DNA of 64,000 nucleotides from the NCBI GenBank assembly GCA_025141675.1, contig CP081161.1, positions 3,449,501-3,513,500 on the forward strand, read 5' to 3'. A model generated the notes under the pieces. The model worked only from the letters and a program-made list of their open reading frames with translations. It had not been told where the DNA came from and searched no databases. Positions 1 through 8,375 of the stretch are shown here, piece after piece (within the stretch, counting starts at the first letter, position 1; each line of letters opens with the position of its first letter). The translations under genes were made by a program, and so were the position numbers. The stretch is from Rhodobacteraceae bacterium S2214. Lineage in GTDB: Bacteria; Pseudomonadota; Alphaproteobacteria; Rhodobacterales; Rhodobacteraceae.

Positions 1-287
1 TGGCGCAATTTATGGGCGGTCATAATGTCGTGGCCCTGCCAGACGGGCACTTTGCGATCCGCACGGATGCGGTTTCAGTCACGGCCCCCACAGCGGGCGC
101 TGTCGAAGGAAACGTCACAGCTGTCGAATATCAGGGCACGCATGTGTCGGTATCAGCACGGATCACCGGTGAACAAGAGGTTCTGGCGCTGATCCCCGAC
201 AGCACATTTTTTGCCAATCCACACCAGCCCGGCGACCGGATCGGTTTGCACTGGGACGCCGTCAATCAACACAAACTGATCGCATGA
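1..287 (+). CDS. ABC transporter ATP-binding protein, C-terminal end (partial)
   Basis: The reading frame is open from the left edge to a stop at 285-287, so only the last 95 or so residues are present and the nucleotide-binding motifs lie outside the window. The visible part looks like the beta-rich TOBE/OB-fold tail of PotA-type importer ATPases (pattern around VTAVEYQGTHVSVSARI, ending near PGDRIGLHWD). It is followed on the same strand by a binding protein and two permeases, so it very probably supplies energy to that importer. The family call rests on the tail and context only. Confidence 0.75.
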   Translation, partial: AQFMGGHNVVALPDGHFAIRTDAVSVTAPTAGAVEGNVTAVEYQGTHVSVSARITGEQEVLALIPDSTFFANPHQPGDRIGLHWDAVNQHKLIA

Positions 288-339
288 ACTGCGGCGCAAA
301 TAATTTGAACTAAAAACGAACCGACAAGGAAACTGAACA

Positions 340-1617
340 ATGACAAGATTCACACAACGAAATGGCCTGAGCCGACGGACGCTATTGAAAGGCGCCACTG
401 CGGCAGTTGCAGGCTCTACCCTCGGCGCACCAATGCTTTGGGCGCAAAACATCAAGGACGTAACACTCCGCCAGTTCGGCACAGGTGTATCAAACCTCAA
501 TGACGTTGCCACAAAAGTCAAAGAAGACCTTGGCTTCACATTGGAAATGACCGCACTGGATACCGACAGCGTGACACAACGTGCGGCAACCCAGCCGAAC
601 AGCTTTGACATTGCCGATATCGAATACTTCATCTGTAAGAAGGTTTGGGCTGCAGGTAACCTGCAAGCCATGGATACATCCAAAATCGCTAATTACGACA
701 AGATTGCCGGCACATTCCGCAGTGGCCTACTGACGCCGGAAAGCACCATCGCACAGGGTACAGCGCCGCACACGGTTGGCTTTACATCTGGTCCAAACGG
801 CACCGATTTCGTTCAGGAAGAATCCGGTTGGATGACCCTGATCCCAACAATCTACAACGCCGATACGCTGGGCATCCGTCCCGACCTGATCGGCCGTCCG
901 ATCACCAATTGGTCCGAACTGTTGAACCCTGAATTCAAGGGCAAAGCATCCATCCTTGATATCTCGTCGATCGGGATCATGGATATGGCGATGGTCGTGG
1001 AATCCATGGGTGAATACACCTACCCAGACAAAGGCAACATGACCAAAGAAGAAATCGATCTGACCATCGGCATCTTCACCGAAGCCAAGAAAAACGGTCA
1101 ATTCCGCGCTTTCTGGAAGTCGTTTGATGAAAGCGTCAACTTGATGGCATCGGGCGAAGTTGTGATCCAGTCCATGTGGTCGCCTGCGATCACAGCCGTC
1201 AAATCGCAAGGCATCCCATGCGTCTATCAACCACTTGAAGAAGGTTACCGGTCATGGGGCGGCGGTCTTGGTATTTCGGCAGCGCTGTCCGGCATCGAAC
1301 TGGAAGCAGCTTATGAATACATCAACTGGTATCTGTCTGGTTGGGTTGGTGGTTACCTGATGCGTCAGGGCTATTACTCTGCCGTGCCTGAAACGTCCAA
1401 GGCGTTCATGTCCGACGACGAATGGGGCTTCTGGTACGAAGGCAAAGCGGCCGAGGGCGATATCCTATCCCCAACAGGCGATAAGCTGGCCGGTGCAGGC
1501 GAAGTGCGCGACGGTGGGTCCTTCCTTGATCGGATGGGGTCTGTGGTTTGCTGGAATTCTGTCATGGACGAGAACCAATACATGGTCCGCAAGTGGAACG
1601 AATTTATCGCCGCTTAA
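340..1617 (+). CDS. Tat-exported extracellular solute-binding protein (PotD-like)
   Basis: A 425-residue periplasmic binding protein of the spermidine/putrescine/opine class. The N-terminus carries a twin-arginine export signal (SRRTLLKGA) followed by a hydrophobic Ala-rich stretch, then a mature domain with two-lobed PotD-type composition. AAGGAA lies just upstream of the ATG. It sits 52 bp after the ATPase gene and before two permease genes, the usual order for such importers. The substrate cannot be read from sequence. Polyamines, opines or small amino compounds are all possible, and the racemase-family gene at the end of the cluster hints at an amino-acid-like ligand. Confidence 0.85.
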   Translation: MTRFTQRNGLSRRTLLKGATAAVAGSTLGAPMLWAQNIKDVTLRQFGTGVSNLNDVATKVKEDLGFTLEMTALDTDSVTQRAATQPNSFDIADIEYFICKKVWAAGNLQAMDTSKIANYDKIAGTFRSGLLTPESTIAQGTAPHTVGFTSGPNGTDFVQEESGWMTLIPTIYNADTLGIRPDLIGRPITNWSELLNPEFKGKASILDISSIGIMDMAMVVESMGEYTYPDKGNMTKEEIDLTIGIFTEAKKNGQFRAFWKSFDESVNLMASGEVVIQSMWSPAITAVKSQGIPCVYQPLEEGYRSWGGGLGISAALSGIELEAAYEYINWYLSGWVGGYLMRQGYYSAVPETSKAFMSDDEWGFWYEGKAAEGDILSPTGDKLAGAGEVRDGGSFLDRMGSVVCWNSVMDENQYMVRKWNEFIAA

Positions 1618-1627
1618 GCCAAATATT

Positions 1628-1652
1628 GGGTGCGCCGCGATGTGGCGTACCC
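1628..1652 (+). promoter_or_regulatory. Intergenic stem-loop after the binding-protein gene
   Basis: GGGTGCGCC (1628-1636) pairs with GGCGTACCC (1644-1652), with one G-U pair and a 7-nt loop, between the binding protein and the first permease. There is no T-tract, so it is more likely an mRNA-stabilising or attenuating hairpin that favours binding-protein expression than a full terminator. Such hairpins are common at this position in ABC importer operons. Confidence 0.45.
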
Positions 1653-1675
1653 ATTCCCCAATTTAAGAATACCTA

Positions 1676-2539
1676 ATGAAAAAATTGCGCGCCAATCCTG
1701 CTTTATCCAGTTTACTCATGGTGTCGCCATTGGCTGCCGTGTTGCTTGTTTTTCTGGTGTTGCCGATTGTTCTGATCGTGATCGTCAGTTTCTGGCGCGC
1801 CACTGAATTTTCGATCATCCCCGCGTTTGAATTTGACAACTACGCGTTCCTGTTTGGGTCGCCCGTGACTTACACGGTCTTTTTCAACACCTTCAAATAC
1901 GCCTTGATCACGTGGACCTGTACCTTGGTGCTCGGCTTCACCGTCGCCTATTATTTGGCTTTCCATATTCGCAGCCTGACATGGCAGATCGCTTTGTTCC
2001 TCCTATGCACGATCCCGTTTTGGACCAGCAACATCATCCGTATGATCTCTTGGATTCCGTTTTTAGGGCGCAATGGGATCGCCAATTCGACACTGATGTC
2101 GTGGGGCGTGATTGATGAGCCAATTGAGTGGCTACTGTTCTCGGATTTCGCGGTCATCCTTGCCTTTGTTCATCTTTACACGCTGTTCATGGTCGTCCCG
2201 ATCTTCAACACGATGATGCGGATCGACAAATCGCTGATCGAAGCCGCGCGGGACGCAGGCGCAAGTGGCGCGCAAATCCTGTGGAATGTGATCATCCCGC
2301 TCACCAAACCGGGGATCATGATCGGGACGATCTTTGTGGTCACGCTAGTGATGGGTGATTTCATCACCGTGCGGTTCATGTCCGGGTCACAATCGGCCAA
2401 CGTAGGGCGCTTGATCTCGAACGATATCGCGCTGCTGCAATACCCCAGTGCCTCTGCCACGGCGATAGTGCTGCTGCTGACGGTGCTGATCACGATCGGC
2501 ATCCTGCTGCGTTTTGTCGACATCCGGAAGGAACTGTAA
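1676..2539 (+). CDS. ABC transporter permease (PotB-like)
   Basis: A 287-residue inner-membrane permease with about six hydrophobic segments starting near residue 14. The cytoplasmic EAA loop that docks to the ATPase is visible (EAARDAGASGAQILWNVIIP, then LTKPGI). Length and layout match the PotB/PotH family. Its stop is one base before the ATG of the next permease, indicating translational coupling. It forms the importer with the flanking binding protein, second permease and ATPase. Confidence 0.85.
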   Translation: MKKLRANPALSSLLMVSPLAAVLLVFLVLPIVLIVIVSFWRATEFSIIPAFEFDNYAFLFGSPVTYTVFFNTFKYALITWTCTLVLGFTVAYYLAFHIRSLTWQIALFLLCTIPFWTSNIIRMISWIPFLGRNGIANSTLMSWGVIDEPIEWLLFSDFAVILAFVHLYTLFMVVPIFNTMMRIDKSLIEAARDAGASGAQILWNVIIPLTKPGIMIGTIFVVTLVMGDFITVRFMSGSQSANVGRLISNDIALLQYPSASATAIVLLLTVLITIGILLRFVDIRKEL

Positions 2540-2540
2540 A

Positions 2541-3380
2541 ATGGAGCCGCGCCCTCGGTCCTTCTATATCCTCAGCGCCTTTTTCGCATTGTTCATCCTA
2601 TTCCTTTACGGCCCCACGATCACCATTGGCATCCTATCATTCCAAGGCGAAGGCGGCGGGCTGACCTTTCCGATGCGCGGCGTGTCGCTTTATTGGTTCT
2701 ATGATCTGTTCGAACAGCAGGCGGTCGGCGACATCTGGGGCAGCTTCAGACGTAGCTTTGTGCTGGGCCTCATGGTGATGGTGGTCACCGTTGTGGTGTC
2801 GGTGATGGGCGGCTTGGCGTTTCGACGCAAATTCCCCGGCTCCAACATCCTATTCTACCTGATCATCACGTCGTTGGTGATCCCGTCGATCCTGATTTCA
2901 CTGGGGGTCGGCCTGCTGTTTTCTCAATCAGGTTTGAACGTGCATTGGTCCACCTCCGGCTTTGGGTCACAACTGACATGGACGTTGCCCTTTGGTCTGC
3001 TGATCATGTTCGCGGTCTTCAACCGCTTCGACAAAAGCTATGAAGAAGCAGCCCGCGATTTGGGTGCGACCCCATGGCAAACATTGCGCCATGTTGTTCT
3101 GCCGATCATCGCGCCATCGCTGATCGGGGTGGCCTTGTTTGGCTTCACGCTCAGCTACGATGAATTTGCCCGCACCTTGCTGACGGCGGGCAGCTACAAC
3201 ACGCTGCCGCTTGAAATCTATGGCATGACGACAAACGTTACCTCGCCGGTGCTTTACGCGTTGGGCACGCTGACGACAGTCTTCTCGCTCTTTATCATCG
3301 GGGCGTTCCTTTGTGTCGCTTTGATCGCAAACAAACGCCGCGCCCGCCAAGGCTCAGACGCGGGCAAGGGCCACCTATGA
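2541..3380 (+). CDS. ABC transporter permease (PotC-like)
   Basis: The second permease of the importer, 279 residues from the ATG at 2541, chosen because it lies one base after the upstream stop; an in-frame ATG at 2514 would overlap the previous gene. The EAA motif is clear (EEAARDLGATPWQTLRHVVL). Hydrophobic segments fit the PotC/PotI fold. The gene ends in an ATGA overlap with the racemase-family gene, so the two are co-translated. Confidence 0.85.
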   Translation: MEPRPRSFYILSAFFALFILFLYGPTITIGILSFQGEGGGLTFPMRGVSLYWFYDLFEQQAVGDIWGSFRRSFVLGLMVMVVTVVVSVMGGLAFRRKFPGSNILFYLIITSLVIPSILISLGVGLLFSQSGLNVHWSTSGFGSQLTWTLPFGLLIMFAVFNRFDKSYEEAARDLGATPWQTLRHVVLPIIAPSLIGVALFGFTLSYDEFARTLLTAGSYNTLPLEIYGMTTNVTSPVLYALGTLTTVFSLFIIGAFLCVALIANKRRARQGSDAGKGHL

Positions 3381-4009
3381 TCGTCATCATCAACCCCAAC
3401 AGCACGCAGTCCATGACCGACGCGATGGTCGCAACAGCCCGCCGCACAGCACCGGACGCCGAAGTTGTCGGTTGGACGTCAACGGATGGCCCGCCCGCAA
3501 TCCAGGGCGAGCAGGACGGGGATGCGGCCGTTCCACCGCTTTTAGAACTGGTAAAAAAAGCGGACGCCGCCAATGCCAAAGCGGTCATTATCGGGTGCTT
3601 TGATGATACCGGCCTTAGCGCCGCTCGCGCGCTCGCAAACTGTCCGGTCATCGGTATCGGGCAAGCAGCCTATCATCTGGCGTCACTGTATGGCGCGCGG
3701 TTTTCGGTTGTCACAACGTTAGATGTTTCTGTGCCGGTTCTCAGCACAAACGTCAGCCAATATGGGCTGGACAGAAACCTAGGGCGCATTCGGGCGAGCG
3801 GCGTGCCGGTCCTTGACCTTGAACGCGATCGTGCGAACGCAACAGAGCGAGTGAGGGCCGAGATCAAAGCTGCGGTAAAACACGACGACATCAACAGCGT
3901 TGTGCTCGGCTGCGCAGGAATGGTGCACATCGTAGAAGAAAGTGACGACATTTCGATCAAGCTGATCGATGGCGTTCATGCCGCAGTGCGTTTTGCGACG
4001 ATGCTCTAA
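3377..4009 (+). CDS. Aspartate/glutamate (hydantoin) racemase-family protein
   Basis: A 210-residue protein beginning MIVIINPNST, the N-terminal signature of the Asp/Glu/hydantoin racemase superfamily. The two catalytic-type cysteines are present at about residues 74 (VIIGCFDD) and 179 (VVLGCAGM), each followed by small residues as expected for two-base racemases. The start at 3377 overlaps the permease stop (ATGA); upstream in-frame ATGs would run into the permease gene. Its place at the end of an importer operon suggests it acts on the imported compound or a derivative. The exact substrate is unknown. Confidence 0.8.
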   Translation: MIVIINPNSTQSMTDAMVATARRTAPDAEVVGWTSTDGPPAIQGEQDGDAAVPPLLELVKKADAANAKAVIIGCFDDTGLSAARALANCPVIGIGQAAYHLASLYGARFSVVTTLDVSVPVLSTNVSQYGLDRNLGRIRASGVPVLDLERDRANATERVRAEIKAAVKHDDINSVVLGCAGMVHIVEESDDISIKLIDGVHAAVRFATML

Positions 4010-4062
4010 ATTGACAGGCGTACCTTCTTCAATTTCGCGAAGAGACCCAAATCGCTAAGCCG

Positions 4063-4572
4063 TTATGCGACGGGCGATGTCGACTGAACTAACGGCACGT
4101 CGCCGATCAAGTCATCGATAAATACGCTCAACAGCTGGGGCCGTCCGGTCACCCCGGCTTTCCGGTAAATCGCGTTTGTTTGTGCTTTGATGGTACCTTC
4201 GCTGACGCCTCGCAAAGCAGCCATTTCTGCCGTGGACATCCCCTTGATCGCAAAGAGCGCTACATCGCGCTCTGCAGGGGTGAGCCGCCATGAGGCGAAG
4301 TGCTCTTCGAGGACGTCCATGAAAGCGCCTGAGGCAACGCGTAATTGCCCTTCCATCCGATCGTGTTGCCGCATCGTTGCGCGCAACATTACGGCACCAA
4401 GTCCGGCGCCGACGATCAGGCCGAGACCAGCGGCAATCTCGATCAACTCATAGAACGCCCAATTGATCCTAAATATCCCCGTGACCGTGGACAAAAAGCC
4501 GACCAAAAAAAGAATCGCGCAAAGGACCTGAAAGACAAGCAGCGCCAGATACAATGCACGACGCGATTTCAC
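4063..4572 (-). CDS. Membrane-anchored LuxR-type HTH regulator
   Basis: 169 residues from a GTG start with GGGAG upstream. Two hydrophobic helices (about residues 7-31 and 41-66) are followed by a LuxR/GerE-type helix-turn-helix (about 95-155: LTPAERDVALFAIKGMSTAE, then SEGTIKAQTNAIYRKAGV). There is no receiver or autoinducer-binding domain, so the DNA-binding head seems tethered to the inner membrane. It lies 33 bp downstream of, and on the same strand as, an Asp-rich PepSY-like gene, and may respond to envelope or ionic conditions. The regulatory target is not evident. Confidence 0.75.
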   Translation of the reverse strand: MKSRRALYLALLVFQVLCAILFLVGFLSTVTGIFRINWAFYELIEIAAGLGLIVGAGLGAVMLRATMRQHDRMEGQLRVASGAFMDVLEEHFASWRLTPAERDVALFAIKGMSTAEMAALRGVSEGTIKAQTNAIYRKAGVTGRPQLLSVFIDDLIGDVPLVQSTSPVA

Positions 4573-4605
4573 GAATGAGGCTCCCGTAAGGCGATCTGTG
4601 CTGGA

Positions 4606-5157
4606 TCAATTCTCATCATCATCGTCGTCGTCATCATCGTCTTCATCATCATCGTCGTCGTCATCATCGTCTTCATCATCGTCGTCTTGGTCATCCTCCT
4701 CATCTTCTTCATCATCGTCGTTTTTGTCGTCATCATCCTGATCATCTTCGTCATCTTGACTGCCACTGTTCCCGGAGCCGCTGTTCAGGCTCCCGGACCC
4801 CGCGTTTGTGCCGCCGTCTTCGTCATCATCGCGCCGACTGCCACCACCGGAGTTGGAGGCCGAAGGATTACGCAAGCCTGGTGTGCTTTCGTCATCGCGG
4901 TCGTCCAGCGGTTCCCAATAGTCACGCAGAATTTCGCCTGTTCCCGGGTTGAAGATCAATTCGCGTTCAAGGGTTGAGCTGGTCGCGTCGATCCGGACCC
5001 GACCCAAAAGTGTCCGCTGCACTTCGATCCGGTTGAAGCCCTGGGCCTGCAATTGACGTATAATCTGTTCTTCCACGGTTTCTGCTGCGGCAAGGTTCGG
5101 CAGAGCCAGTGCAAGGCCCGCCGTGACAGACAGTATTTTGATGGACTTCATAGACAT
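4606..5157 (-). CDS. Secreted PepSY-like protein with poly-Asp tail
   Basis: 183 residues: a Sec signal peptide (about 1-25, ending LAAAE), a small PepSY-like region (about 26-85: EEQIIRQLQAQGFNRIEVQR, then ERELIFNPGTGEILRDY), a Ser/Gly/Asn linker and a C-terminal tail of some 60 residues made almost only of Asp and Glu. The tail is encoded by GAT/GAC/GAA triplets and includes a perfect 30-bp tandem duplication at about 4614-4673. GAGG stands 6 nt before the ATG. It is a paralogue of the protein at 5979-6521. An acidic tail suggests Ca2+ or other cation binding in the periplasm, but that is inference. Confidence 0.7.
   Translation of the reverse strand: MSMKSIKILSVTAGLALALPNLAAAETVEEQIIRQLQAQGFNRIEVQRTLLGRVRIDATSSTLERELIFNPGTGEILRDYWEPLDDRDDESTPGLRNPSASNSGGGSRRDDDEDGGTNAGSGSLNSGSGNSGSQDDEDDQDDDDKNDDDEEDEEDDQDDDDEDDDDDDDDDEDDDDDDDDDEN
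4614..4673. repeat. 30-bp perfect tandem duplication of Asp/Glu codons
   Basis: Two identical 30-bp units of CAT/CGT/CTT-type triplets lie head to tail in the tail-coding part of the PepSY-like gene. They are prone to replication slippage in steps of 3 bp, so tail length probably varies among relatives. Confidence 0.75.
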
Positions 5158-5267
5158 CAGTTACCTCGCGAAAGTCCGAAAAGGTACGGACATCTTTGCC
5201 CGCAGCACAGCGCCCGTTTTCAACATAACACGCCCCGCAACATTCCAAAAGTTGGGCTTGCACGGCT

Positions 5268-5891
5268 TCATTTGCGCGCCGTTTTGTAGGTCGCGTTGAA
5301 CGCGATACTGACACGTTCGCCGTCCGTTTCATTGGGATAGACCCAATGGACGAGATACGATGGAAACAGAATGATCTCGCCGGGTTCTGGACGCATTTTC
5401 TTTTTCAGACGATAGGGGGCCGCCTTGAGAATGCGCCAGTTTGGTAAATCTGTGCGGGCATCGACAAATTCGATCATTCCTGAATTGCCTTCGTCCACAT
5501 CTGGCTGGGCGACATAATAGACCCCAGACCAATGGGCACCTGGATGGGTATGGGGCGCATTAAAAGCACCTTTTGGATTTGCGTTCATCCATCCAAATAA
5601 CTTGAGCCGCAGATCGTCTGACTTTGCCTTGGCGCCGATGGCCTTGTTTGCATCCTCTAACGCACTTTCGACCGCAGATCGCAGCGCACTGATCGCCGCT
5701 GCCCCCTGATCAAACAGGTTGCCTTCGGAATGCCACCCGCCGCGGTTGGACTTTGACAGGCCCTCTGTCGCTGCGCGCATTGTCGCTGCTTCCGCAAGTA
5801 AAGCGGTGTTGAGTTGGTCTGGATTGGCGACGCGATACCGCAAGAGAGGTGTGTAAAAGAGTTTGTCAAAACGTTCCCGGTCAATTTTCAT
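5268..5891 (-). CDS. Putative 2OG-Fe(II) oxygenase
   Basis: 207 residues. The C-terminal half shows a 2-oxoglutarate/Fe(II) dioxygenase core: an iron-ligand region NAPHTHPGAHWSGVYY (His 114, 116, 120), a distal His 182 in SYLVHWVYPN, and Arg 193 in ERVSIAFN that would bind 2-oxoglutarate. This resembles the uncharacterised TIGR02466-type oxygenases found in marine bacteria and phages. It lies between the two Asp-rich PepSY-like genes on the same strand. Hydroxylation of aspartate is known for other members of the superfamily, so modification of the acidic tails is conceivable, but this is speculation; both tail proteins are exported and this enzyme has no signal peptide. Confidence 0.75.
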   Translation of the reverse strand: MKIDRERFDKLFYTPLLRYRVANPDQLNTALLAEAATMRAATEGLSKSNRGGWHSEGNLFDQGAAAISALRSAVESALEDANKAIGAKAKSDDLRLKLFGWMNANPKGAFNAPHTHPGAHWSGVYYVAQPDVDEGNSGMIEFVDARTDLPNWRILKAAPYRLKKKMRPEPGEIILFPSYLVHWVYPNETDGERVSIAFNATYKTARK

Positions 5892-5978
5892 GGATCATCC
5901 GCTGTGTTGTTCATTTGAACACTGGCCTCACCGCATCACAATGAGGCCAGTTTGGTCAAGAATGCGACGAGGCGTCAA

Positions 5979-6521
5979 TCAGTCTTCATCGTCGTTTTCA
6001 TCATCATCTTCATCGTCGTCTTCATCGTCGTCTTCATCATCTTCATCGTCATCGTCTTCATCATCGTCGCGTTCGTCATCGTCGCGTTCGTCATCGTCGC
6101 GTTCGTCATCGTCGCGTTCGTCATCGTCGCGTTCGTCATCGTCGCGTTCGTCATCGTCGCGTTCGTCGTCATCTCGCTCGTCATCATCGCGTTCGTCATC
6201 GTCGCTGCGAGAGCCCCCGCGCCCGTCCACAAAATCGCGATCTTCCGTCCGTGTCTGGACGCCGCTCCGACTGCGGTCTTCTGCATCGGATGTCCCGGCT
6301 TCCTGCTTGAGAAGCTCACCCGTGTTCAGGTCATAGACATATTCGACCTCCTGTGTGCCACGCACAGCTTCGATCTTGACTTGGTTAGGGCCATTCTTGA
6401 TTTCGAAATAGTTGAAGCCTTCTGCCTCCAACTGGCTGACAACCTGATCAGCGATGGATTGGGCCTGCGCCGTAGAAGCAATACCAAGCGCCAAGAGCGC
6501 TGAAAAAAGTGAATGTTTCAT
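5979..6521 (-). CDS. Secreted PepSY-like protein with DDDER repeat tail
   Basis: 180 residues: a signal peptide (about 1-20, cut near AQA), a PepSY-like region (ADQVVSQLEAEGFNYFEIKN, then VEYVYDLNTGELLKQE), a short Ser/Arg/Gly linker, nine DDDER pentads, and a final stretch of Asp/Glu. The same architecture occurs at 4606-5157, but the tail there has no Arg, so the tails evolved separately after duplication. AAAGGA precedes the ATG. It is probably a periplasmic or extracellular cation-binding protein. No biochemical role can be assigned. Confidence 0.7.
   Translation of the reverse strand: MKHSLFSALLALGIASTAQAQSIADQVVSQLEAEGFNYFEIKNGPNQVKIEAVRGTQEVEYVYDLNTGELLKQEAGTSDAEDRSRSGVQTRTEDRDFVDGRGGSRSDDDERDDDERDDDERDDDERDDDERDDDERDDDERDDDERDDDERDDDEDDDDEDDEDDDEDDDEDDDENDDED
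6063..6203. repeat. 15-bp tandem repeat array (DDDER codons)
   Basis: About nine head-to-tail copies of a 15-bp unit (plus strand TCGCGTTCGTCATCG, a few with single silent changes) inside the tail of the PepSY-like gene. The unit is a multiple of 3, so copy-number changes keep the frame. Confidence 0.85.
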
Positions 6522-6894
6522 CTGGATCGTCCTTTGTTAAATGTCTGCACACCAGACACCCTTTGTCTGGCCGTCACTGATCATCAGCTCAAAATCCGAC
6601 CTAAGTCTCTTGGCCATCGGTTGATTTCACCGTGCTATATCGCTGGGCATAAAGCCATAAACCTTAGTTTAGCTAGACCGACTGGAAGAATTGTGGTGGT
6701 TAATCACACGTCGCTCAAACTTGGCCTACACCTCCTGTAACAAGTTGGATTGTAGCTATAATTTCAATTCCTTTGCCCTTGCGCAGCTTGCGATACCAGT
6801 CATCCGCATGAAGGGATCATCGAAGAATTGACCGTTCTTCAGATGTGCAACAAATGACTGTAACGTCATCAAAAGCAGATAAGGCTTACGTAGC
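6522..6894. other. Gene-free stretch between acidic protein and cytochrome genes
   Basis: 373 bp with no convincing coding region. The part next to 6521 must hold the promoter of the DDDER-repeat gene. A small hairpin (CCAGACA/TGTCTGG at about 6551-6569) is present without a T-tract. I see nothing else. Confidence 0.5.
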
Positions 6895-7827
6895 CTAGTC
6901 CACTCCGGGTACGATCAACAGATAAGCAGCGATCGCTTCTAGGTCTGCGTCGGGCAGCTGGCTCGTATTGGCGATCACATCAACCATTTCGCCACCAGCT
7001 GAATCATAGTCCGGTGTGAGCCCAGTTTTCAGATAAGCCACGATATCGCCCTGTGACCACTCAAGGTTTTCTGGACGGAGATCTGGCGTTCGTCCCTGTT
7101 CGCCAGGGATCGGCGCGCCTGCGAGCCAAGCGGTGCGGTCCATGCCACCCAAAATGTTGCGCGGTGTGTGGCACTCGCCGCAGTGGCCCATGGCCTCAAC
7201 CAGCATGCGTCCACGTTCTTGTTCAGGTGTAAGGTCCTCTTCAATGACCCAACCTCGTTCGGTGAAAAACCACTTCCACCCTCCCAAAGTTGCACGTATG
7301 TTGAACGGGAACCCGACGTCGTGCGCCCGACTTGGTGTTTGATCTGCCGGCAGGCTTCGCAGATGCGCTATCAGGTCGGCCACATCAGAAGCCGCGACCT
7401 GTTCGTAGGATGCATAAGGAAAGGCGGGGTAATAGTGCGAGTTGTCAGGCGCAGTACCTTTCAAAACCGCCGTCGCAATTTCTCTATCCGACCAAGCGCC
7501 AATTCCCATCTGCCTATCGGATGAAATGTTGGGCGCATAAAACGTCCCAAAATCGCTTGGAAAGGCGCGGCCACCAGACAGGATGGCTTGATCTTCCGAT
7601 CCTGGTGCCATGTGACAGGATGCACAGCCCATCGCCGCGAAGATCAATCGCCCACGCTCCGCATCATGACGTGCACTTGCAAGAAAATCATTCGGCACCG
7701 TTTGAGGCCGCGTCATCCATAGACCCGCTGCCCCAAGACCGGTCATGATCACAACCGACCGTATCAGAAAACGTTTCAAAGTCTCTTGATCGCTCAGTTT
7801 CTGGGCGCGCGGTAAGGTTTGTGACAA
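6895..7827 (-). CDS. Membrane-anchored di-haem cytochrome c
   Basis: About 310 residues with two haem-attachment motifs, CASCH (residues 68-72) and CGECH (216-220), in two class-I cytochrome c domains. An N-terminal hydrophobic segment (about 21-37) is likely an uncleaved membrane anchor, placing the haems in the periplasm. This resembles cytochrome subunits that pass electrons from periplasmic dehydrogenases to oxidases. The start is uncertain: the longest frame begins at a TTG (7827) overlapping the preceding cytochrome c'-like gene by 34 bp, while the first ATG (7746) would cut into the anchor. The overlap indicates co-transcription. Confidence 0.8.
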   Translation of the reverse strand: MSQTLPRAQKLSDQETLKRFLIRSVVIMTGLGAAGLWMTRPQTVPNDFLASARHDAERGRLIFAAMGCASCHMAPGSEDQAILSGGRAFPSDFGTFYAPNISSDRQMGIGAWSDREIATAVLKGTAPDNSHYYPAFPYASYEQVAASDVADLIAHLRSLPADQTPSRAHDVGFPFNIRATLGGWKWFFTERGWVIEEDLTPEQERGRMLVEAMGHCGECHTPRNILGGMDRTAWLAGAPIPGEQGRTPDLRPENLEWSQGDIVAYLKTGLTPDYDSAGGEMVDVIANTSQLPDADLEAIAAYLLIVPGVD

Positions 7828-8273
7828 CCACCACAGGATTCGCCTAGCCCGCCCATCCCTGCCTTCAGCGCAGCCAAATCGGTCCGGGCAGCTGCCTGCA
7901 TTGCCAAAGCGGCAGCCGCAAAATCAGCGCCTTTTTGTCCAATGTCGCTGCCAGCTTCCCAAATAGCAGGTAAAGCACGGCTCCCTTCGACACTCGCGCT
8001 ATCGCTTCCGGGCAACCAGTAACCCGCCTGCGAGACCTGAGACAGCGCGACGAGGTTGTCCGCCGCAGCTGAGGCCGCTTCTGCATCATAGGGTATTTCC
8101 TCTTTCGCCATCCCGCCCAACGTGGCCAGATTGAAGGAATACAGCTGCATATGCGCTTTGCGCGCTTTTACCGCGGCCTCGATCTGTTCATCGCTGATGT
8201 GGCCGTCAGATATGGCCACCCCGCCGATCGACACAATAACAGCCGTAATACAGGCAATGGTGCTCTTATTCAT
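7794..8273 (-). CDS. Cytochrome c'/c556-type protein
   Basis: 159 residues from the ATG at 8273, chosen because AGGAG lies 7 nt upstream; an in-frame start at 8306 lacks such a site. A signal peptide (about 1-22) is followed by a four-helix-bundle-like sequence and a single C-terminal haem site CGGCHKPYR, the hallmark of the cytochrome c'/c556 family (about 130 mature residues). It would be a periplasmic electron carrier or a gas-ligand (NO/CO) binding haem protein. It is transcribed first in a pair with the di-haem cytochrome and is divergent from a LysR regulator 102 bp away. Confidence 0.8.
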   Translation of the reverse strand: MNKSTIACITAVIVSIGGVAISDGHISDEQIEAAVKARKAHMQLYSFNLATLGGMAKEEIPYDAEAASAAADNLVALSQVSQAGYWLPGSDSASVEGSRALPAIWEAGSDIGQKGADFAAAALAMQAAARTDLAALKAGMGGLGESCGGCHKPYRAPRN

Positions 8274-8375
8274 AATGATGCTCCTAAATGTAAAAGTAAG
8301 ATTCATCTTGCCCTAAGGGTAACTGTTCGAAAATATAGAAACAGTACGAAATTTTGCGTCTAGGGCTACGAAAAA

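Noticed and set aside
6063..6203. Possible CRISPR array because of regular repeats
   Set aside because: 15-bp units directly abut with no unique spacers and encode a DDDER protein tail.
5952..6503. Long plus-strand frames opposite the DDDER-repeat gene
   Set aside because: They are shadows caused by the triplet repeat; poly-Ser or Val/Ile-Phe repeats without start signals.
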